Source of the DNA: Bernardetia sp042180575 | GTDB lineage: Bacteria > Bacteroidota > Bacteroidia > Cytophagales > Bernardetiaceae | Reading direction: 5' to 3' | Assembly: GCF_042180575.1 (NCBI RefSeq) | Contig: NZ_CP170094.1 | Span: forward strand, 5,828,001 to 5,892,000 | DNA length: 64,000 nt | In this document: piece after piece, positions 50,354-60,439 of the stretch | Layout: each line of letters opens with the position of its first letter | Position numbering within the stretch: the first letter of the stretch is position 1 | The notes under the pieces: model-generated | What the model saw: the letters and a program-made list of their open reading frames with translations, nothing else | Databases searched by the model: none | What the model was told of the DNA's origin: nothing | Translations under genes and position numbers: made by a program

Positions 50354-52543
50354 ATGCTTATTTCTACAAAACGAACTATTTTATTATTGCTTTTTGTTCT
50401 TATTCCTTTATTTTCATTTGGACAATTTGTAGAAGAATATAAAAGTAAAATACTGGCACAAGACCATGTAATACAAGATTATGAAAGATGGCTTAGAGAT
50501 GGAAATAAATATGGATTATTTCAGTTAGCTGGATATTTAGATGATACTACTAGAGTGACTGAATATTTAGGTTATCACGTTTTACAATCTACTATTTCTG
50601 AAATTGTAAGGCGTGATTTAGAAGAAAATACTTCTTTCTTGGATAATGAATTTGAGTTTACAGATTCTACTACACAAAAACAGTTTGAAGATTTTATTTA
50701 TTCAAATAGAGAACAAATTCATTTTTCAGAGCTTAGTGAAACCTTTTTAATTACACCTTTTGATGAACGAGAAATAGAATACAGACTTGAAACAATTACC
50801 CAAAATCAAGTACAAGATTTAGAAGACAAACAAACAATTTTACTTGAGGGTTCGTCATTAGAACAAAGTTGGATAAAAGAATATAATATAGATGAGTTAA
50901 TCAAAAAGAAAGACCCAAAAGCTTTGCTACGAATTGCTCAACATCTTTTCCACATACGTAGTCGGTTTAATGAATATTACCATTACTTCGAAGGACATCA
51001 AGAATTATTAAAACTTCTAACACATAAAAATCTTTTCGTAAAAGATAGACAAGGGAAATATACACATAATTTTGAGCAAAATACAGATAAAGAAAAACTA
51101 ACTAATCTACTTACATTTTTTGCAAAATATTATCAGAATTTTCAATGGAATGAAGAGGAAAGTTTCTTTGAGTGTAAAAATCTAAAGGTAGAAGTAACAG
51201 CCCCAGAAAGATATTTATTTGATTTAATTTATCAACATGATAACGATTCTTTAGCATTATCAGCATTTCAAAAAATCATTACCTCAGATAGTGTAGAACT
51301 TATTTTGAAATTAAATAATGAATATGGAAATAAAATTTTTACAGATAGAAATAGTAGTTTGCCTAATAATTTAGATAGTTTTATTCCGACGCTTCTTACG
51401 TTTTCTCAATACTGTAAAAATAATGAAATTGAATTTCTGCCTTCTCAAAAAGTTACTAATTACATCAATCACATTACTGATACGTTAATTTTATACAATG
51501 ATTATGAAAAAATAGATAGTCTAGAAGAAATATTATTGAAAAATATTCATTTAGATGAAATAACAGCTTTAGAATTTTGGTTTTTTTCTGAGAGAAGTTA
51601 TACATCATTTCAAGTAGGACGATTTTTAGATAAATTTTATTCTCAAAAATGGGATTCCTTGTTGCACTCTCCCAAACATTTAAAATTATATCTAAAAAAA
51701 ATGTCTTGGTTTGAAACGACGCAAATTATAGCCTATTATTACATTACAAAATTCTATTCTGATGATAAAGAAATTCAAAAATTACTTGAAAATTTGGATA
51801 CCCAACGAGATAAAGAAATAGAAAAACAGATTGAGAAAATAAAAAAAATGAATAGCACTTATAAAAAGCCTAGTTTATCAATAAATGAAATAACTTATGA
51901 TTCTACTTTAAGAGTAAAACCTATTGATAATTTTGAGGAGAGATTTAAAAAAATAGTCAGAACAGAAAAAGAAGACGAGATTCAAAATGGATATATTTTA
52001 GATACACTTTTAAATAAAATAAGTTATTCTCAAATTAGTAAAGCATTAGATTTATTAAATACAGTAAAGTACAGGTATGAATTTTCAAAATATGACTTTA
52101 TAAACGAATCCTTTGGTTTGGGGATAGAGAGTTTTTCGTGGGATTCTTTAGTCCGACAAGATTTTATGAAAATATATGATAGTCTTACTCGTTATGAACT
52201 TTGCGAATATTACCTAGCAAAAAATAACATTGACTATAAAATAAAAGGAACAGATTCTTTAGATTATGATAAGATTTATCAGTTGTTCAAATATGGTATT
52301 GCTTATTCTATTTCAGCAAGTGAAGAGCCAGATAGTTATCTTTATTTTATCATAAAAATACTAGAAATGAAGTTTGGAACTACACTCGGTTATTCAGAAA
52401 ATCTTCAAGCTTCAGGCGAATATTACATTACTCAAATAAAGAGAAGAAAAAATAAATGGAAACTATTTTTAGAACAAAATAATTTAATAAAAGATAATAC
52501 TCCTCCTTCATTTACATATTACATTACTATAATGGAAAATTGA
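50354..52543 (+). CDS. Large secreted protein of unknown function
   Basis: 729 residues with a signal peptide (RTILLLLFVLIPLFSFGQF). It is rich in Asp, Glu, Lys, Tyr and largely helical; near residue 495 there is a charged stretch (TQRDKEIEKQIEKIKKMNS). No Cys motif, no sorting domain at the C-terminus (ends SFTYYITIMEN). I recognise no family. It lies 76 bp after aroC on the same strand and may be expressed with it, though function is clearly separate. Confidence 0.75.
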   Translation: MLISTKRTILLLLFVLIPLFSFGQFVEEYKSKILAQDHVIQDYERWLRDGNKYGLFQLAGYLDDTTRVTEYLGYHVLQSTISEIVRRDLEENTSFLDNEFEFTDSTTQKQFEDFIYSNREQIHFSELSETFLITPFDEREIEYRLETITQNQVQDLEDKQTILLEGSSLEQSWIKEYNIDELIKKKDPKALLRIAQHLFHIRSRFNEYYHYFEGHQELLKLLTHKNLFVKDRQGKYTHNFEQNTDKEKLTNLLTFFAKYYQNFQWNEEESFFECKNLKVEVTAPERYLFDLIYQHDNDSLALSAFQKIITSDSVELILKLNNEYGNKIFTDRNSSLPNNLDSFIPTLLTFSQYCKNNEIEFLPSQKVTNYINHITDTLILYNDYEKIDSLEEILLKNIHLDEITALEFWFFSERSYTSFQVGRFLDKFYSQKWDSLLHSPKHLKLYLKKMSWFETTQIIAYYYITKFYSDDKEIQKLLENLDTQRDKEIEKQIEKIKKMNSTYKKPSLSINEITYDSTLRVKPIDNFEERFKKIVRTEKEDEIQNGYILDTLLNKISYSQISKALDLLNTVKYRYEFSKYDFINESFGLGIESFSWDSLVRQDFMKIYDSLTRYELCEYYLAKNNIDYKIKGTDSLDYDKIYQLFKYGIAYSISASEEPDSYLYFIIKILEMKFGTTLGYSENLQASGEYYITQIKRRKNKWKLFLEQNNLIKDNTPPSFTYYITIMEN

Positions 52544-52571
52544 CAATGGAAAGAGAAAACAGTATCCATTG
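52544..52571. terminator. Hairpin between the converging secreted-protein and arginase genes
   Basis: CAATGGA (52544-52550) pairs with TCCATTG (52565-52571). The tail is only moderately T-rich on either strand. It sits at the end of two converging genes. Confidence 0.4.
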
Positions 52572-52604
52572 CCAACTACGAATTATCAGAAATTTTTAAT
52601 TATT

Positions 52605-53660
52605 TTACTCTTCTTCTTCCATAATTTCTTCTGCAATGGTTCTAAAATAGCCTTCTAATTCAGCAGGATTACGAGGATGTTGTGTATTTAATTTTTGACG
52701 AGTAGAGCTTTCTCTTGATTCAGAAAGGTTATCAGTTACATATTCCAAAATATCAAAGGCTTCTTCTGCCATTGCATTTTCCCAATCTAAAGTAGGATTT
52801 ACTTCTACCATTTCCCACGCACACACTTTATCATTACTTATTAAAAGTGAGTTGAGTTGTTTGGCTTGTTCTACACTAAGTCCGTTTTCAACTGGCGTTC
52901 CAGTTCCTTCTGATATTTTGGGATCAAGACTATCTACATCAAAAGAAATATAAATCAAATCACAATGAGCTAAACGTTCCAAAACCTCATTAGCAATCTG
53001 TTCTACACCTTTATTATTGACTTCTGAGGTAGGGAAATTACGAATTCCATACTTATTCATCAAAAATTCTTCTTCTTCTTCTACATCTCTAACTGAAACA
53101 AAAACAATATCTTGAGGAAGAATATTTTGTCCATTCCCTCCAATATGTTTGAGTTTTTTCCACCATTTTACGGTATCTAGGTGAGGTTCATTTTTACGAG
53201 ATTCTTTGTTATCTTCCCCTGTTGCGATGGCTAAGGGCATTCCGTGAATGTTTCCAGATGGAGTGGTATAAGGTGAATGCAAATCTGCGTGTGCATCTAT
53301 CCAAATTACGCCTAGTCTTTTGTCTGGATAAGCAAGTTTTATTCCTGCTATCGAACCTGCTGCTGTGGAGTGGTCACCTGCCAAAATTAAGGGAAAGTAA
53401 CCATCTTCAATCGCATCTCTTACTGCTTCACAGGTTCTACGTTCTACTTTATAGACAAAATCAATGTGTTTTGCGTGTTGGTAAGGAGTAGATTCGAAAA
53501 GCGCATCGTTTTCAGTTTCTACTTCTGCAATATCAAAACGAATAAAATAATCGCTGCCTTTATCTAAGCAAGCTGTTTTGAGAGCATCTACGCCCATACT
53601 TGCACCTCGTGTTCCTGCTCCTAGCTCTGAACGTACTTCAATGAGTTTTATAAAATCCAT
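52605..53660 (-). CDS. Arginase (ureohydrolase family)
   Basis: 351 residues. The binuclear manganese site is complete: GDHSTAAGS (His), VIWIDAHADLHSP (Asp, His, Asp), ISFDVDSLDPKISEGTGTPV (two Asp). The signature region around EVRSELGAGTRGASMGVDAL shows the usual N-terminal form of the arginase branch rather than formiminoglutamase. It splits arginine to ornithine and urea, or a close analogue such as agmatine; GTGTPVENGLS favours arginase. The insert RKNEPHLDTVKWWKKLKHIG is a Bacteroidota feature. Single gene, convergent with the secreted unknown. Confidence 0.9.
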   Translation of the reverse strand: MDFIKLIEVRSELGAGTRGASMGVDALKTACLDKGSDYFIRFDIAEVETENDALFESTPYQHAKHIDFVYKVERRTCEAVRDAIEDGYFPLILAGDHSTAAGSIAGIKLAYPDKRLGVIWIDAHADLHSPYTTPSGNIHGMPLAIATGEDNKESRKNEPHLDTVKWWKKLKHIGGNGQNILPQDIVFVSVRDVEEEEEFLMNKYGIRNFPTSEVNNKGVEQIANEVLERLAHCDLIYISFDVDSLDPKISEGTGTPVENGLSVEQAKQLNSLLISNDKVCAWEMVEVNPTLDWENAMAEEAFDILEYVTDNLSESRESSTRQKLNTQHPRNPAELEGYFRTIAEEIMEEEE

Positions 53661-53965
53661 ATAATTTAAGATTGTGTGTCTTGTATTTGTGTGTTGTTTT
53701 TCAGTTTTCGTTTGATGGATTTAGTAAAAAATACTAAAACTATTTCAAAAAGTTGAAATATAAGAAATTCAAATTCAAGATGCTATTTCTGTATTCTATT
53801 TTATAGTTTAAATGAAGGTAAAAACGACCCATTTTTTTCATTTTGCAAAAGTAATCAAAATACTTGAAGAAGAGGTTTATAAAACATGATTTCTCAAAAA
53901 AATAAGGTTGTATTTTTAATTCTTCAAAAAGATAAAAACTTTTATTTTTTTCTAATCATTCTTAC

Positions 53966-53994
53966 TTGCTTTAAAAAATAAAAACGTATCTTTG
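53966..53994 (+). promoter_or_regulatory. Vegetative promoter of the delta-60/T9SS surface protein gene
   Basis: TTG (53966-53968), 18 nt, TATCTTTG (53987-53994), then a leader of about 120 nt to the ATG at 54124. The remaining gap 53661-53965 shows no gene or clear hairpin. Confidence 0.7.
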
Positions 53995-54123
53995 CACTTG
54001 CAAATCCCCTCTAATACTATTTATATTCTATTTTAAACAGAATTATTCAGCGTTACAAACTTCCATTTCAATCCCCAAAATGGCAATTTATAACTTTCTA
54101 TAATTTGTAATTGAATTTCTTTG

Positions 54124-57100
54124 ATGACAAAATCATATTCTAATTTACGCAGCCTACTCTTTGTTTGTGCTGTTTTTTTATTGAGTAGTTTTTACTCTTT
54201 TTCTGCTTTTGGGCAGTGTAATTCGGTTGTAGCTGATCAGACTTTTAATTCTGTTGATTCAGGCTTTGGGCAAGGACAAGGAACTTATCCATACGATTTG
54301 AATAGAGGAAATCCTTTTCTTCATGCAGCAGCATTACAAAATGATGATCGTCTTCTATTTCCAACTCCTTCTTACAATAGAGTACCCACTAAGCCATTAA
54401 TAAGAACAAATAGTGATGGTTCTTTAGATAATACATTCGATTATCAAGATAACTATGGTATCAACTCTTATGATATTGCTACCGTCGAACTTCAAGATGA
54501 TGGTAAAATTTTGGTAGGTTACAGTACACCTAACAATGTATATAATTTTTATCATCGTATTGCTCGCTTTAATATTGATGGGAGTGTGGATAGTAGCTTT
54601 ACTCTAGAAAGAGTATATGGGACTAATATATCTGTTCCTTCAATATATCAGATAAAGTATTTGCCTAATGGTAAAATACTTATTGGAGGAGTATTTTCAG
54701 CTTATGGCAATGATAGTCGTAACGGAATAGCTCTCTTAAACTCTGATGGTTCGCTTGACTCAAGTTTTAATCATGGCATACCCCTGAGTAAACAATTTCG
54801 GAGATTTGAAGTACAGCAAGATGGTAAGATAATAATAGCAGTTGGACAAAATAATTTTAGTAGTAGTGATCAAGTATACAGGTTAGAAAGTGATGGTAGC
54901 ATTGACAATACCTTTTCAGCTCCATATAGTCATTATGAAGTATATAAAATAAAATCATTGAGTAATTCACAAATCATGATTGGAGGGTATAAGACTATAG
55001 TTAATAATGGAAGAACAGCTAGTTTGACTCGATTAAACAATGATGGAAGTATTGATACAAGTTTTGATACTGGGACAGGTTTTGAAGGAAGTGCTCTTGT
55101 TAGTAATGGAATAAGCGATATTTTGGAATTGCCCTCAGGAAACACTTTAGTAGTAGGTATGTTTAGAAAATATAATGGTGTAGATGTTTCAGGAGGTTTT
55201 GCTGATAGATATAGTAATATAATAAAACTAAATACTGATGGCACATTAGATAGCTCTTTTGATGGAGGAGGAAATATGCTAAGTTTTATAAGAATGCGAA
55301 GTGATGGCAAGTTTCTTTCAGGAATAGGGCTTAAAGAGTACAAAAGAAAGACAGTCAGCGCAGTAGTATTATTAAATAACGATGGAAGTTTGAACTTGGA
55401 TTACAATCGTGGAACTGGTGCAACCATGGGAAGTGTACGGAAGGTAGAATATCAAGGTAATGATAAAATTATTATTGCAGGTGATTTTGGAGTATATAAT
55501 GGAGTACCTACTAAATCTATTGCACGTCTAAATCTGAATGGATCATTAGATCAAAGTTTTGCGCTTTTTGAAGGAGTCTGTGACGGAGTTAGGAGAATAG
55601 ATGATGTTTTGGTACTAAACGATAACAAAATATTTGTAGTAGGTTATTTTGAAAATGCTTGCACTTCTCCTACTATTTCTAAGTTTCTTAAGCTAAATTC
55701 TGATGGTTCAATAGATCAAACTTATACTCCAATACAGTATAATTCTAGTTCCTATCCAACAGATTTGGACATGCAAAGCAATGGAAAATTAATTATTGGA
55801 GGAAGTGGTCAGTATCATGGTATATTGAGGCTAAATACAGATGGCACATTAGATATGCAATTCTTCAACAATAACTATGGAGGAGGTACCAATATTAATA
55901 TAAAACATAGTCTAGTTCAGTCAGATGATAAAATTGTTATAATAGGTAATTTCAACGAATTTAATTCCTTGCCCTTTACTAACCTTCTTCGTCTTAATGC
56001 AGATGGAAGTATAGATAATAGTTTTTTAGACATTCCTCAGATATACAACAACATATATATGGGAGCATTACAATCAGATGATAAGATTATCACTGCTTTG
56101 AACACCCCAGTAGGTTTAGCTAGATTGAATGCAGATGGTAGTATAGATAATACCTTCGATCCAGGCTTAGGTTTTGAAACAAATACTTATGCTAATACAC
56201 AAATATTCTCCATGAAATGTCTAGATGATGGAAAGATTATTCTTAGTGGTAATTTTACCAAATATAATGGAATAACAGTAGGTAAAACTATTCGTCTAAA
56301 TAGTAATGGTTCTTTAGATACTTCTTTTGATGGAGATGGTAGTATAGAGAGTAGAATTGTTGATATCTTACAAACAGATGTAGAAGAATATATAGTTGTA
56401 GGTTATTTTGGGGAAATAGAAGGAATAGGAAAAAATAGTGTAGCTAAAATAAAAAATATAAGTAGCTATACCATAAACAATACTACTCCTCCAAATCAGC
56501 AGCATGGAGTTTGTGCAAATACTACAACTACTTTACAAATGACACAACAAGGAGTTGTGTATTGGTATAATTCGCCTACAAGTACTACTCCTATTCATAC
56601 AGGAGATAGTTTTACTACACCAACTTTGACAGCAGATTCTACTTATTTCTACGCATTAGATTCTATTGTAGGTTGTGGTAGTAGTAATAGATTGGAAGTT
56701 TTAGTTACTACTTTACAAACATTGAATGCAGTAAGTCAAATAAATTATACGACTTATTTAGATAATACTGGAAATATAGAAGTAGATGCAACTTTATTAG
56801 ATAGTATAAGTTCGGCAGGTTGTGGAAATACGATTGATTCTTATCTTTTTGATGATACAGGATTAGCTACTCGTTCTTTTTCGTGTGCTGATACAAATGT
56901 AGTTCATAATGTAGTTTTGAGAGTTACAGATAGTAATGGAAATGTAGAAACTTCTCCTACAATTATTCAGGTAAAAGATACTATTCGTCCAGTTGTTTCT
57001 GTCAGAACACTTCCAGTACTTTTTAATGTATCTAATCAAGCTACTATTTCAGCTAGAGATTTTATTACTTCTTTGAGTGATAATTGTACAGATTCGGTAG

Positions 57101-59781
57101 ATATAAATGTAGTTTTTAACGATACAGGACTGGAAACTAAAATATTTGATTGTGGAAACAGTTCAGTAAGAAGTTTAAACTTACAGATTACAGACCGATC
57201 AGGAAACCAAGTTATTCAACCTGTAATTATTAATCCTTCTGCTACAAACCATGATTTTAATGTAAATATAATTGCGAATACTTTCCGTCCTGCAATAGCT
57301 TCAAATATTACAGTTTTTGCAAATAATTATTCTTGTGCTCCAAAGTCTGGGGAATTGAAAGTTACTTTGCCTAATGATATAACTTATAATTCGGCTTCTA
57401 TTGCACCAGATAGAATTGTAGGAAGTAACTTGTTTTGGAATGTTACTGATTTGAATTATGATAGAAACTTTGTAGTTAGAGTTTCTGTAACTCCAGATAT
57501 TAGCTTAAATATTGGCGATGAGGTTTGTTTTTCAGGACATATTACTCCTGAAGTGAATGACCTTACTCGTTTGAATAACCTAAAACAATACTGCTTCCCA
57601 ATCGTAAACTCTTATGACCCGAACGACAAACAAGTCTATCCACAAGGAATTTGTGATGAGAAATTTACGAAGCGTTCAGATTTGCCATTGACTTATACAA
57701 TTCGTTTCCAAAATACAGGAAATGCTCCTGCTATTGATGTAAATATTGTAGATTCATTGAGTAATTTATTAAATCGTCGTTCTTTGCGTGTTGTGGGAAG
57801 TAGTCATGCAATGACAGTCGATACAACAGCAAATAATAATGTTATAAACTTTGTCTTTAATAATATCAATTTGCCTGATAGCACAACTAGTCCAGAGCTA
57901 AGTCAAGGATATGTTATTTTTGAGCTTGATGAAATTGCAGCACATACAGATACGTCAAGAATTGAAAATAAATCGTATATTTATTTTGATACAAACGCTC
58001 CAATTATCACAAATACAGTCAAAAATACGATTGTTGATGTGTTACCTCAATGTAATCCTACAACTCCAAATCCTCCGATTGCAGATTGTACATTACCAAC
58101 TAATTTGAGTACAGAAATTCTGACTTCTACTAGAGTAAAATTATCGTGGACAACACCTTCAAATACAAATGCAGTTAATTATGAAGTGTTGAGAAATGGA
58201 CAGCGACTTGCCACTATTCCAGCTTCGAATTTGTCTTATGTTGATTCAACATTGACAGCAAATACACAGTATAATTATTCTATAAAAGCTATTTGTGGAA
58301 ATAATACAGCGACTTCAAATTCGGTTCAAGTTCGTACTCTTCCTGCTACTCCAACTTTGCTTTCTGTTATTGCAGCTTGTAAAGGAGAACGAGGAACAAT
58401 CAATGTACAAAGTGCAGGTGCAACTTATAGAGTTTATGATTCTGAAACAGCATCTACACCACTTTTTGAAACTAATAATGCAAGTATCGAAACGCCTGTT
58501 TTGAATGACAGTACAACTTTTTATATTTCTGTTGTGATTAATGGACAAGAAAGTCAGCGTTTAGAAGCAGTTGTTCCAATCAAAGAAGTTTTTGAAGCAA
58601 CCATCGAACAAGGAACTTTACTTGAAAGCTGTGCAACTGAATTTGTATTATCAGCTCAAGAAGTAGAGGGAGCAACTTACACATGGTTTAGAGAAAATGT
58701 TCAAGTAGGTACAGAAAGAACATTAACCACAACTTTCGAAGCTCGTTATAAAGTTAGAGTAATTAAAAATGATTGCTCTGATGAATCTGAGTTTACGACT
58801 ACTCGCTTTGTGGATGCTCCAACAGCAAGAATTGAACAAGGAAACTCTGTTTCTTTCTGTGGAAGTGGAACATTGAATGCACAAGATACAAGCGCAAATG
58901 TAGTTTATGAATGGACTTTGAATGGTTCTAATGTAGGAAATGGCACAAGTATTTCAGTTTCAGAATCTGGAACTTATACCTTGAAAGCTAGTCAGCCTTC
59001 GTGTGCAGATAGCGTAACTATTGCTGTTACAATTACAACTGCACCAACAAATGTTGAGCTTACGGCAAGTAAAACAGCGATTTGTACAAGCGAAGAAACT
59101 CTGCTTTCAGCAACAACTGGTACAAGTTTTACTTACAAATGGTTTAGAAATAATACCGTTATTTCAAATACTTCTGCAAGTCTTTCTACTTCCGAAATAG
59201 GAACGTATAAAGTAGAAATAACGACAGCAGAGGGTTGTAAAGTAGAAACGAGCGAAGTAGAAATTACTCGTTTGCAAGTCAATCCAGCTATCATCAGAAT
59301 CAATACAGAAAATGGCAAAGATAAAACGATTGATGTATCTTCTCAAGATGCGATTGATTCTGTAATGTGGTTTAAAGATGGTGTTGCAATTCCTTCTTTT
59401 GCAAATCAAATTCTGATTACACCAACCGAAACAGGAAATTACAAAGCACAAGTAGTTTATGAAACAGGTTGTAGTTTTGAAACAGCAGAAAAAACATTTA
59501 CTGTGGATGGTATAACGGGAATTGAAGAAGAGTCTACAAAAATCTTCACAATTTATCCAAATCCAAATAATGGTTCTTTCAAAGTAGAATTTGCAACAAC
59601 GACAAACCAAAAAACTAACCTTGTGTTGGTAGATGGATTAGGTAGAATTATTCATAGTCAAGAAATTGCTATGAATGAAAAAACACTTTCTATTACTCTT
59701 CCAAAAATAAGTGCAGGTGTTTATGTGGTTCAGATTATTTCGGAAGGAAAAGTCTATACAAAACAGCTTGTTATTCAGTAA
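54124..59781 (+). CDS. Giant T9SS-secreted surface protein with delta-60 repeats
   Basis: About 1885 residues from the ATG at 54124. Signal peptide (LRSLLFVCAVFLLSSFYSFSAFG). Residues about 95-770 carry some thirteen delta-60 repeats, cores such as NSDGSLDNTFDYQ, NTDGTLDSSFDGG, NADGSIDNTFDPG, with QDDGKILVGG-like strands between; these should form a beta propeller. Then Ig-like (VVYWYNSPTSTTPIHTGDSF), a conserved-repeat domain (VNSYDPNDKQVYPQGICDEK, FTKRSDLPLTYTIRFQNTGN), a fibronectin III domain (RVKLSWTTPSNTNAVNYEVL) and several Ig-like domains. The end is a T9SS sorting domain (FTIYPNPNNGSFKVEF to GVYVVQIISEGKVYTKQLVI). It is likely an adhesin or surface-layer protein. Confidence 0.92.
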   Translation: MTKSYSNLRSLLFVCAVFLLSSFYSFSAFGQCNSVVADQTFNSVDSGFGQGQGTYPYDLNRGNPFLHAAALQNDDRLLFPTPSYNRVPTKPLIRTNSDGSLDNTFDYQDNYGINSYDIATVELQDDGKILVGYSTPNNVYNFYHRIARFNIDGSVDSSFTLERVYGTNISVPSIYQIKYLPNGKILIGGVFSAYGNDSRNGIALLNSDGSLDSSFNHGIPLSKQFRRFEVQQDGKIIIAVGQNNFSSSDQVYRLESDGSIDNTFSAPYSHYEVYKIKSLSNSQIMIGGYKTIVNNGRTASLTRLNNDGSIDTSFDTGTGFEGSALVSNGISDILELPSGNTLVVGMFRKYNGVDVSGGFADRYSNIIKLNTDGTLDSSFDGGGNMLSFIRMRSDGKFLSGIGLKEYKRKTVSAVVLLNNDGSLNLDYNRGTGATMGSVRKVEYQGNDKIIIAGDFGVYNGVPTKSIARLNLNGSLDQSFALFEGVCDGVRRIDDVLVLNDNKIFVVGYFENACTSPTISKFLKLNSDGSIDQTYTPIQYNSSSYPTDLDMQSNGKLIIGGSGQYHGILRLNTDGTLDMQFFNNNYGGGTNINIKHSLVQSDDKIVIIGNFNEFNSLPFTNLLRLNADGSIDNSFLDIPQIYNNIYMGALQSDDKIITALNTPVGLARLNADGSIDNTFDPGLGFETNTYANTQIFSMKCLDDGKIILSGNFTKYNGITVGKTIRLNSNGSLDTSFDGDGSIESRIVDILQTDVEEYIVVGYFGEIEGIGKNSVAKIKNISSYTINNTTPPNQQHGVCANTTTTLQMTQQGVVYWYNSPTSTTPIHTGDSFTTPTLTADSTYFYALDSIVGCGSSNRLEVLVTTLQTLNAVSQINYTTYLDNTGNIEVDATLLDSISSAGCGNTIDSYLFDDTGLATRSFSCADTNVVHNVVLRVTDSNGNVETSPTIIQVKDTIRPVVSVRTLPVLFNVSNQATISARDFITSLSDNCTDSVDINVVFNDTGLETKIFDCGNSSVRSLNLQITDRSGNQVIQPVIINPSATNHDFNVNIIANTFRPAIASNITVFANNYSCAPKSGELKVTLPNDITYNSASIAPDRIVGSNLFWNVTDLNYDRNFVVRVSVTPDISLNIGDEVCFSGHITPEVNDLTRLNNLKQYCFPIVNSYDPNDKQVYPQGICDEKFTKRSDLPLTYTIRFQNTGNAPAIDVNIVDSLSNLLNRRSLRVVGSSHAMTVDTTANNNVINFVFNNINLPDSTTSPELSQGYVIFELDEIAAHTDTSRIENKSYIYFDTNAPIITNTVKNTIVDVLPQCNPTTPNPPIADCTLPTNLSTEILTSTRVKLSWTTPSNTNAVNYEVLRNGQRLATIPASNLSYVDSTLTANTQYNYSIKAICGNNTATSNSVQVRTLPATPTLLSVIAACKGERGTINVQSAGATYRVYDSETASTPLFETNNASIETPVLNDSTTFYISVVINGQESQRLEAVVPIKEVFEATIEQGTLLESCATEFVLSAQEVEGATYTWFRENVQVGTERTLTTTFEARYKVRVIKNDCSDESEFTTTRFVDAPTARIEQGNSVSFCGSGTLNAQDTSANVVYEWTLNGSNVGNGTSISVSESGTYTLKASQPSCADSVTIAVTITTAPTNVELTASKTAICTSEETLLSATTGTSFTYKWFRNNTVISNTSASLSTSEIGTYKVEITTAEGCKVETSEVEITRLQVNPAIIRINTENGKDKTIDVSSQDAIDSVMWFKDGVAIPSFANQILITPTETGNYKAQVVYETGCSFETAEKTFTVDGITGIEEESTKIFTIYPNPNNGSFKVEFATTTNQKTNLVLVDGLGRIIHSQEIAMNEKTLSITLPKISAGVYVVQIISEGKVYTKQLVIQ

Positions 59782-59849
59782 TGCAATCTATTTAGTAAGT
59801 CAAATGGCATGCTTTTGACATTCATAATGTGAAAATAAATCAAAAAAGA

Positions 59850-59883
59850 GGCTGTCCGAAAAGTAGGGATAGCCTTTTTTTAT
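59850..59883 (+). terminator. Hairpin after the surface protein gene, also possible IS end
   Basis: GGCTGTCC-GAAAAGTA-GGGATAGCC with T-run following acts as a terminator of the 54124 gene. The sequence GAGGCTGTCCGAAAAGT resembles the terminal inverted repeats of many IS5-type elements and directly precedes the dead transposase, so it may be the element's right end. Confidence 0.6.
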
Positions 59884-60084
59884 TATTAAAAGTTATCACT
59901 GTTAATTTTTTATGTATCTATATTGTCCTCTCATGTTGCGTAATACGACTGCAATTCTAAACATCTTTTTTCTGACTTTAAAAGTTTTGATCCTAACTTT
60001 GTTTTGTATAATCTCCAATCGTTTTACACCTGCAAATGCATGTTCTACTGTCACTCTCAATGTTGTCAACTTAAGAGCTTTTCG

Positions 60085-60106
60085 AATTGCTCATAAGGAC
60101 ACGAGC
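60085..60106. repeat. REP-like element, family B, left copy in MITE
   Basis: ATTGCTC at the outside pairs with GAGCAAT; the inner part is ATA-AGGA-CAC. AGGA loop orientation. Confidence 0.6.
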
Positions 60107-60187
60107 AATGGTAAAGTGAATTCTTCTTCGAAGAGTTGATCGTTTTGCGAAATAAAATTTTGTCTTTAGACAAAAAATATACCTGTT

Positions 60188-60208
60188 GCTCGTGTCCCCA
60201 CGAGCTAC
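60188..60208. repeat. REP-like element, family B, right copy in MITE
   Basis: GCTCGTG-TCCC-CACGAGC, perfect 7-bp stem, followed by TAC; on the minus strand it reads GTAG then the stem with loop GGGA. Opposite orientation to 60085-60106. Confidence 0.65.
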
Positions 60209-60317
60209 CTAAAACAAAAAATCCTTAAGTTGAGAGCATTGACTGTCACTCTTAAAGAAGTAAGTTCTTTGTTTACTTTCTTCTTATGTGACCCTAACTC
60301 TTCTTTAAATGGTAATA

Positions 60318-60439
60318 AGTAACTGAGCAAAATAAAACAGATCTAAAAAAGAATTAGAAAATGGAAATTTAAACTGTCAAGACACCTTTGAGGTGTCAGA
60401 CAGATTTTGTTAACCTATAAATAATTTTGCCCAGTTACT
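60318..60439. mobile_element. 122-bp MITE with TA flanks and IS630-like ends
   Basis: AGTAACTGAGCAAAATAA at the left and, inverted, AGTAACTGGGCAAAATTA at the right, flanked by TA on both sides (60316-60317, 60440-60441). The ends resemble those of the IS630 element at 18200 (AGTAGTTAGACAAAATTAT). Inside is a hairpin GACACCT-CAA-AGGTGTC and the segment shared with 38167-38230. Confidence 0.75.

Larger units (their letters stand above)
60058..60241. mobile_element. 184-bp MITE with 11-bp target duplication, carrying an inverted pair of REP-like hairpins
   Basis: Ends CAATGTTGTCAACTTAAG (60058-60075) and inverted CAATGCTCTCAACTTAAG (60241-60224), 16 of 18 bases alike. ACTGTCACTCT flanks both sides (60047-60057, 60242-60252). 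Inside are two family-B hairpins in opposite orientation (60085-60106, 60188-60205). No coding potential. The TIR form and 11-bp duplication suggest an IS4-group transposase as mover. Confidence 0.88.

Noticed and set aside
59912..60139. Plus-strand open frame of 75 codons
   Set aside because: It is the antisense of the transposase C-terminus (VEHAFAG to RYIKN on the minus strand) and continues into the MITE.
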